A stretch of 18,604 nucleotides of DNA, taken from assembly GCA_021789735.1 (NCBI GenBank), contig JAJYJB010000052.1, positions 1 through 18,604 of the forward strand, written 5' to 3'. The notes beneath the pieces were generated by a model, which saw only the letters and a list, made by a program, of their open reading frames with translations, was not told the DNA's origin and searched no databases. Of the stretch, positions 14,752 through 18,604 are shown in pieces (within the stretch, counting starts at the first letter, position 1; every line of letters begins with the position of its first letter). The position numbers were made by a program, and so were the translations under genes. Source of the DNA: Nitrospirota bacterium (GTDB lineage Bacteria; Nitrospirota; Thermodesulfovibrionia; Thermodesulfovibrionales; JdFR-88).

Positions 14752-16158
14752 TCAGTAAAGGCTGGGCAGAAAACCGGTAGTGTCATCAAAGTCCAGCACA
14801 TGGCATTTATTGCAAAGCTGCCTCTGGTAAGGGCCAAACAGCTTTCCGATGTCTCTTCCGTAGTATGGGGCGTTTGTTATGTATGCGCCGTAAGGGCTGT
14901 GTTCGATAGAGCCGTCATAGACAGGGCCCGGGATGGAGTTTACAAGGAATGTAGCCCTGGTGTCCCATCTGGTTGACCACTCGAAGGCCGAGGCGTGCGC
15001 CCTGTGGCAGGTCAGACATGAGGGAAACCCCGGATTGGCAGGTGTGGGGCCGCTTGTATTTTGGCCATTAAGCTGGGAGGGGTCTGATATTATCCTTTCA
15101 AAAGGCACCAGAGACAGCCATGCGCCGGCTGCGTTCGTGATTTTTTTTGTGAGGTCCCCGCTGGCAATGTATGCATTATATAAAAGGGGGACGCCCTCCG
15201 CCGATGTCCCCGTAACGGGGTGATGGGCAAACTGGCCCCACGGGTGGCAGTTTTCACACCACTGGGAAATGTCATCGTAAGGCGGATACATATGGGTTCC
15301 GTAATCAACATGATGCTTGTTGTCTGCTGTTTCAGCAAAATTATAGGCCGGCGAACTGTCCGCAGCCGCCATTGGAGCACCGTAGGTGAAAGTAAAAGGG
15401 GCAAGGCTGTTGCCTTTGTAATGGGTGTCTCCAAGGAGCCTGTAGTTGCCGCAAATGGTTCCTTTAGGCACGTTCGAACAGCCATAAGAGCCGGACTTGA
15501 TTACAGGCCTCTGTCCGTTTCTGGTCCCTCCGTTTACCTGTCCGTGGGGGTCGTGGCAGCTCGTGCACGTGAGGGCGGCGGACGGATAGATGCCACCGGG
15601 CGCGTTTTTGAAACTGGTATCCGCGAGCATGTTGAAGTCCTTTGCGACCACGCTATGGCCGTGGTCCTGGCCTTTTATAACGTATGAGGCTCCGTTTTCC
15701 ATCGAAGTGTATGTGACGGTCAGGCTAAGCCAGTAAAAATCCCCGCCGGGGTTGTTATTGACGTTTCCGTCAACGCTCAGCACACGGTAGGGCACCCCTT
15801 TTTGCGCATGGCAGTTAAGGCATGTGGAGCTGTCGTCCGATCCCCTGAGCAGAAAAGGGCTTGGCGTGTTGCCGGCAGCCCCTTGCCGGTTCAGAGGGCT
15901 GCCATCCCAGGAGCTGGCCCCCGGATTCAGGGAGCTCTGGTCCGGGGAGAATTTGGGCGTGCTCCCCGCGGACACCGAATTGTGCATCGTATGACAGCCT
16001 TCGCAAAACCCGGCGCCGCCGTTGTGGAAGGCATGAGCGCGGTCGGGCCCGGCGGCCAGGGCAAGCGCTGCAAGGGCCAGGAAGACGGCGGCCAGCAGAT
16101 ACTTTTTCCCCATGCCCCCTTCCGGTTTTTCCTGGCAACGGCCCTTGACCGCGCTCAT
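14752..16158 (-). CDS. OmcS/OmcT-family hexaheme c-type cytochrome (second of tandem pair)
   Basis: 468 residues from the ATG at 16158, with AAGGAGGG 10 nt upstream. ATG at 16113, beginning M-G-K-K-Y-L-L, is a plausible shorter start with AGGGGG just before it. A signal peptide (hydrophobic stretch LLAAVFLALAALALAAG) ends before AFHNGGAGFCEGCHTMHN. Six CxxCH heme motifs are present: CEGCH, CLNCH, CTSCH, CENCH, CLTCH, CNKCH. The spacing and flanking blocks (GGDFYW, HSVVAKDF, CHDPHG, LSLVPFE, CHRAHASAF, YYGRDIGKLFGPYQR) follow the Geobacter nanowire cytochrome OmcS. A paralogue of the upstream gene, 119 bp away, it has a longer segment between hemes 1 and 2 and a C-terminal extension after the last heme (LDFDDTTGFLPSLY). 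Expected location is outside the cell. Confidence 0.88.
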   Translation of the reverse strand: MSAVKGRCQEKPEGGMGKKYLLAAVFLALAALALAAGPDRAHAFHNGGAGFCEGCHTMHNSVSAGSTPKFSPDQSSLNPGASSWDGSPLNRQGAAGNTPSPFLLRGSDDSSTCLNCHAQKGVPYRVLSVDGNVNNNPGGDFYWLSLTVTYTSMENGASYVIKGQDHGHSVVAKDFNMLADTSFKNAPGGIYPSAALTCTSCHDPHGQVNGGTRNGQRPVIKSGSYGCSNVPKGTICGNYRLLGDTHYKGNSLAPFTFTYGAPMAAADSSPAYNFAETADNKHHVDYGTHMYPPYDDISQWCENCHPWGQFAHHPVTGTSAEGVPLLYNAYIASGDLTKKITNAAGAWLSLVPFERIISDPSQLNGQNTSGPTPANPGFPSCLTCHRAHASAFEWSTRWDTRATFLVNSIPGPVYDGSIEHSPYGAYITNAPYYGRDIGKLFGPYQRQLCNKCHVLDFDDTTGFLPSLY

Positions 16159-16251
16159 TTTTATTTGTCCCTCCTTCGTTTCTGTCCGTCTTTTGCGCCC
16201 TTGGCCGGGGCGTAAGGGGTCCTTTCACTTTTGATCATATGAGGCCCTGCG

Positions 16252-16265
16252 GGCGGCTTGCCGCC
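16252..16265 (-). other. GC-rich hairpin between the two cytochrome genes
   Basis: GGCGG-CAAG-CCGCC on the minus strand, 5 bp with a tetraloop, 12 nt after the first cytochrome's TAA. No T tract follows, so it is more likely an RNA stability or processing element in a two-gene transcript than a terminator. Confidence 0.35.
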
Positions 16266-16277
16266 ATCCATTATCCC

Positions 16278-17582
16278 TTAATCCTGCGCATGGCACTTGT
16301 TGCACAGCGATCTCTGGTCTGGTCCGAATACGGATTTAATGTCCCTCCCGTAATAAGGGGCGTTGGCCACGTAGGGTTTGAGCAGGCGCTGGCCAATGTT
16401 GTAAATGGGGCCCGGGGAGGAGTCGTTAAGAAAAGTCGCATATGTGTCCCATCTTGTGTCGAAGTCGAAAGCCGAGGCGTGCGCCCTGTGGCAGGTCAGG
16501 CACATCACATTTTCCTTCCCCGTGGATGGGCCGTCCGTTCTTTCCCCGTTTAGCATGGTGACATTGGTCACTCCCCGCTCAAATGGGACCAGGGAAAGCC
16601 ACGAATCCGCTTCGGAGCCTGTAAAAACACCTGTGCTTATATATGAGTTGTAATTGGCCGCAACTCTGGTCAAAAGCGCCTGTTCGCCTGCAGGGTGTCT
16701 GTGAGCGGATTGGCCGGATGTATTGCCGCTGTTTAAGAAATTGCAGTGGCAGTTTGCGCACCATTCGGACATGCCCGAGCCGTAGTCCACGTGGTGCCTG
16801 TTGTCCGCCGTCTCGGAAAAATGATATCTGGGGTCCGAGTCGGCCACTGCAATCGGGACCCCATGGTCCCATGGGGGCGCTCCCGTGCGGACGTTGTTCC
16901 AGTCCGTGCGGTTTAAGAGCCTGTATTTTCCAACGCTGTAGCTATTAGTAGGCGTTGCGCCATACGAACCGGACTGGCTTATGGGAGGCAGAGAGACGCC
17001 GCCGTTGCCGCCATAGGTGTTGCTTGGCAGCCTGCCGTGCGGGTCGTGGCAGTTTATGCAGGAAAAATCGGCGCTGGTGACGGTAAAACCCGGAGAGTTC
17101 GTGTCGCAACTGCTGTTTCCCGGAGGCTCCTGCATAAAAGGACTGTTCGTGAGCCCGTAGTCGATCGCTACTATTGCGTGGCCTTTGTTAAAACGATTGT
17201 ACGGCGCGATGGTTTTTGTGACGTCCGGATTGACTATCGTAACGGAGCCGCTTTCGGTCAGCCAGAAAAAATCCCCTCCCGGGGAAAATACGCTGCCGTC
17301 CGTGCTTAGCACCTGGTATGGCATGCCTTTCACGGCATGACAGTTCAGGCAGGTAGAGCTTGGGTCCGAGCCCCTGATATACCCGGGCCCTCCCCTGGGC
17401 TCGCCAGGCCCTCCGGGATGCATGACATGGCAACCTTCGCAATAGCCCACGCCGCCTGAATGAAACAGCACGCTTCCGGATGCGTTGATGCCTGTAAGGA
17501 GTATGAACACAGCCAGGACGAAAAACATCGCCGCAAACCGCGCTGCCCTCTCAAGCACTCTAAGGTTGCATTTGCTTGACAT
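16278..17582 (-). CDS. omcS: OmcS-like hexaheme c-type cytochrome (first of tandem pair)
   Basis: 434 residues from ATG at 17582-17580, which has GGAG 5 nt upstream. The frame is open to a TTG at 17609, but that codon lies inside the promoter site. A signal peptide (RFAAMFFVLAVFILLTGI) precedes VLFHSGGVGYCEGCH. Six CxxCH motifs bind six c hemes: CEGCH, CLNCH, CINCH, CANCH, CLTCH, CNKCH. Length and blocks match Geobacter OmcS as I remember it: FHSGGV-x2-CEGCH, PGGDFFW, KGHAIVAIDY, CHDPHG, GMSEWCANCH, HPAGEQ, SWLSLVPFERG, CHRAHASAFD and an ending in APYYGRD-FGPDQR-LCNKCHAQD. OmcS polymerises into extracellular heme filaments that carry electrons to minerals or partners. Heme attachment in the periplasm needs Ccm/Ccs factors encoded elsewhere. 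Nanowire assembly here is inference from homology. Confidence 0.9.
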   Translation of the reverse strand: MSSKCNLRVLERAARFAAMFFVLAVFILLTGINASGSVLFHSGGVGYCEGCHVMHPGGPGEPRGGPGYIRGSDPSSTCLNCHAVKGMPYQVLSTDGSVFSPGGDFFWLTESGSVTIVNPDVTKTIAPYNRFNKGHAIVAIDYGLTNSPFMQEPPGNSSCDTNSPGFTVTSADFSCINCHDPHGRLPSNTYGGNGGVSLPPISQSGSYGATPTNSYSVGKYRLLNRTDWNNVRTGAPPWDHGVPIAVADSDPRYHFSETADNRHHVDYGSGMSEWCANCHCNFLNSGNTSGQSAHRHPAGEQALLTRVAANYNSYISTGVFTGSEADSWLSLVPFERGVTNVTMLNGERTDGPSTGKENVMCLTCHRAHASAFDFDTRWDTYATFLNDSSPGPIYNIGQRLLKPYVANAPYYGRDIKSVFGPDQRSLCNKCHAQD

Positions 17583-17604
17583 CTTTTCTCCGGCGACTGT
17601 GGTA

Positions 17605-17619
17605 AGCAATTAGCATGCC
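17605..17619 (-). promoter_or_regulatory. Sigma-54-like promoter of the cytochrome operon
   Basis: Minus-strand GGCATGCTAATTGCT: the -24 GG is at 17619-17618 and the -12 GC at 17607-17606, with 10 bases between. The predicted transcript start is near 17594, leaving a short leader of about 12 nt that still contains the GGAG ribosome site. RpoN control implies an enhancer-binding activator, not encoded in this window. Confidence 0.6.
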
Positions 17620-18183
17620 CTGAAACCGGATTTGTTTTAAAAAAGGAATCCGAAATCTAAATTTCTTTTTTCTACCAATGGTTGTATGTATTCATGCGGG
17701 AAAAGGCAGTCCTGCCAGGAATAGCGGTATATGCCGCATATGTGCGCAATATCACGAAATTATCGACGAAGCCGGGAACATGCAGGCGGGGTATCGCAAA
17801 CGTAAAATTCCTCATTTTTTATTTTCATTTCGAAACAAATATTTATTTATGGTTGTATAAGTTGCAGGGCTTTTATGCGTTTGGACGGAGTGCGTGTATT
17901 ATGCGCTTGATACGTGCGTAAAGTCCTTGTTGTCTGCCCCTGTTCCCGGGATTTTTCCCGGGGCGCGGACGAGGGCATCCGGCTTTTTTGCCCGCGGGGT
18001 CTAAAAAAGGACGGAGTGTGTCTTCATGGCAGGCAAGATGGCGAGCTCCCAAAAAATGTCTGGGTGAACCCTTCAATTCTTCACGCCGGAAATTCTATAA
18101 TATCGGGAAAGCCTTTTTTTGCCCGTTGATTTTTATGCGTTTCGTTTTTTGTTTAAATTTTTTTGGAGGTCATCCCGCTAAAG
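17620..18183. other. Gene-free interval between divergent cytochrome operon and leuS
   Basis: Short open frames occur at 17678-17860 and 17914-18129, but they lack ribosome sites and resemble no family. The interval holds an AT-rich stretch near 17810-17865 that may include the activator site of the cytochrome promoter. It also has a CCCGGG-ATTTTT-CCCGGG hairpin (17945-17962) without a T tract, and the predicted leuS promoter and leader. Confidence 0.5.
18096..18101 (+). promoter_or_regulatory. Predicted -10 box for leuS
   Basis: A perfect TATAAT with only a weak TTCAAT-like -35 region about 18 bp upstream. Transcription near 18108 would give a leader of about 76 nt before the GTG start. An imperfect hairpin (CGGGAAA with TTT-g-CCCG, 18104-18125) falls at the very start of that leader. 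Confidence 0.35.
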
Positions 18184-18604
18184 GTGAAAAAAAGATATGA
18201 GCCCGGGGAGATAGAGCTTAAATGGCAGGCGGCCTGGGCCGGAACCGGGAAAAATATTTTTTCTGCCGGCTTCCCGGACGCCAGGCCTAAATTCTACTGT
18301 CTCGAGATGTTCCCTTATCCTTCCGGGAAGATACACATGGGCCATGTCAGGAATTACGCCATAGGCGATGTCATAGCAAGGTATAAGAGGATGCGCGGCT
18401 ACAACGTGCTGCATCCGATGGGCTGGGACGCCTTCGGGCTGCCCGCCGAAAATGCTGCCATAAAGGAAGGCGTACACCCCGCTCGCTGGACCCACGAAAA
18501 CATCGCCTATATGAAAAAGCAGCTTGTAAGGCTTGGGCTCTCCTATGACTGGTCCAGGGAGGTGGCCACCTGCCTGCCCGAATATTACAGATGGAACCAG
18601 TGGT
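18184..18604 (+). CDS. leuS: Leucyl-tRNA synthetase, N-terminal part (runs off the window)
   Basis: The first 140 codons of a class I aminoacyl-tRNA synthetase of normally about 800-870 residues. It charges tRNA-Leu. The HIGH signature is HMGH, inside [17 protein letters not shown] near residue 45, followed by [20 protein letters not shown] and [11 protein letters not shown], which are specific to bacterial LeuRS. The start is GTG 18184; GGAGGT at 18165-18170 is 13 bp upstream, rather far, but no other start codon lies in frame between them. The frame is still open at the right edge. Confidence 0.93.
   Translation, partial: MKKRYEPGEIELKWQAAWAGTGKNIFSAGFPDARPKFYCLEMFPYPSGKIHMGHVRNYAIGDVIARYKRMRGYNVLHPMGWDAFGLPAENAAIKEGVHPARWTHENIAYMKKQLVRLGLSYDWSREVATCLPEYYRWNQW

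Noticed and set aside
17583..17609. TTG at 17609 as start of the first cytochrome
   Set aside because: It lies inside the sigma-54-like promoter, so it would not be transcribed; the ATG at 17582 has a good ribosome site and gives a normal signal peptide.
17945..17962. CCCGGG hairpin as a terminator
   Set aside because: No T tract follows on either strand and no gene ends nearby.
17914..18129. 71-codon open frame upstream of leuS
   Set aside because: It starts at GTG without a Shine-Dalgarno sequence, resembles no family and runs through the predicted leuS promoter.

Overview
The window comes from a diderm anaerobe with a GC-rich genome that uses AGG (Arg) and ATA (Ile) codons heavily. Its gene content includes an electron-bifurcating transhydrogenase (NfnAB), a Tat-exported uptake [NiFe] hydrogenase, OmcS-like hexaheme cytochromes, an Mla lipid transporter and sigma-54-type promoters. 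This fits Desulfobacterota, Nitrospirota or a related group. I cannot place it more closely from sequence reading alone.

Layout. 1-2261 (+): 3' end of nfnA, nfnB and a secreted CAP-domain protein. 2333-2954 (+): an AtpZ/AtpI-like pair without the rest of the ATP synthase. 3121-4461 (+): glucose-6-phosphate isomerase. 4624-8908 (+): a compact hydrogenase operon (small subunit, large subunit, cytochrome b, maturation protease, HypC). 9021-9866 (+): mobA and a 54-codon TatA-like gene. 9955-11049 (+): alanine racemase. 11042-14104 (+): mlaE, mlaF and a long mlaD, closed by two consecutive intrinsic terminators. 14285-14751: no convincing gene, but one sigma-54-like site and a hairpin-rich stretch on the minus strand. 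14752-17582 (-): two tandem OmcS-type hexaheme cytochromes behind a sigma-54-like promoter. 17620-18183: non-coding leader region. 18184-end (+): 5' part of leuS.

The main discovery is in the hydrogenase large subunit. Both cysteines of the N-terminal L1 active-site motif (RxCGxC) are encoded by in-frame TGA, at 5889-5891 and 5898-5900. They read as selenocysteines 60 and 63 (U-G-V-U) of a 569-residue protein. The C-terminal L2 motif, where the well-described [NiFeSe] enzymes carry selenocysteine, keeps both cysteines. A hairpin at 5918-5934 has the geometry of a bacterial SECIS element for both TGAs. The partner small subunit also has an unusual proximal-cluster motif (C-C-G-N in place of C-x-x-C).

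Inferred working model: the Tat-exported hydrogenase oxidises H2 in the periplasm and passes electrons through its cytochrome b to quinone. The OmcS-like cytochromes could take electrons out of the cell along heme filaments. NfnAB would balance NADH, NADPH and ferredoxin in the cytoplasm. Only the gene identities are supported by sequence. The wiring between modules is inference.
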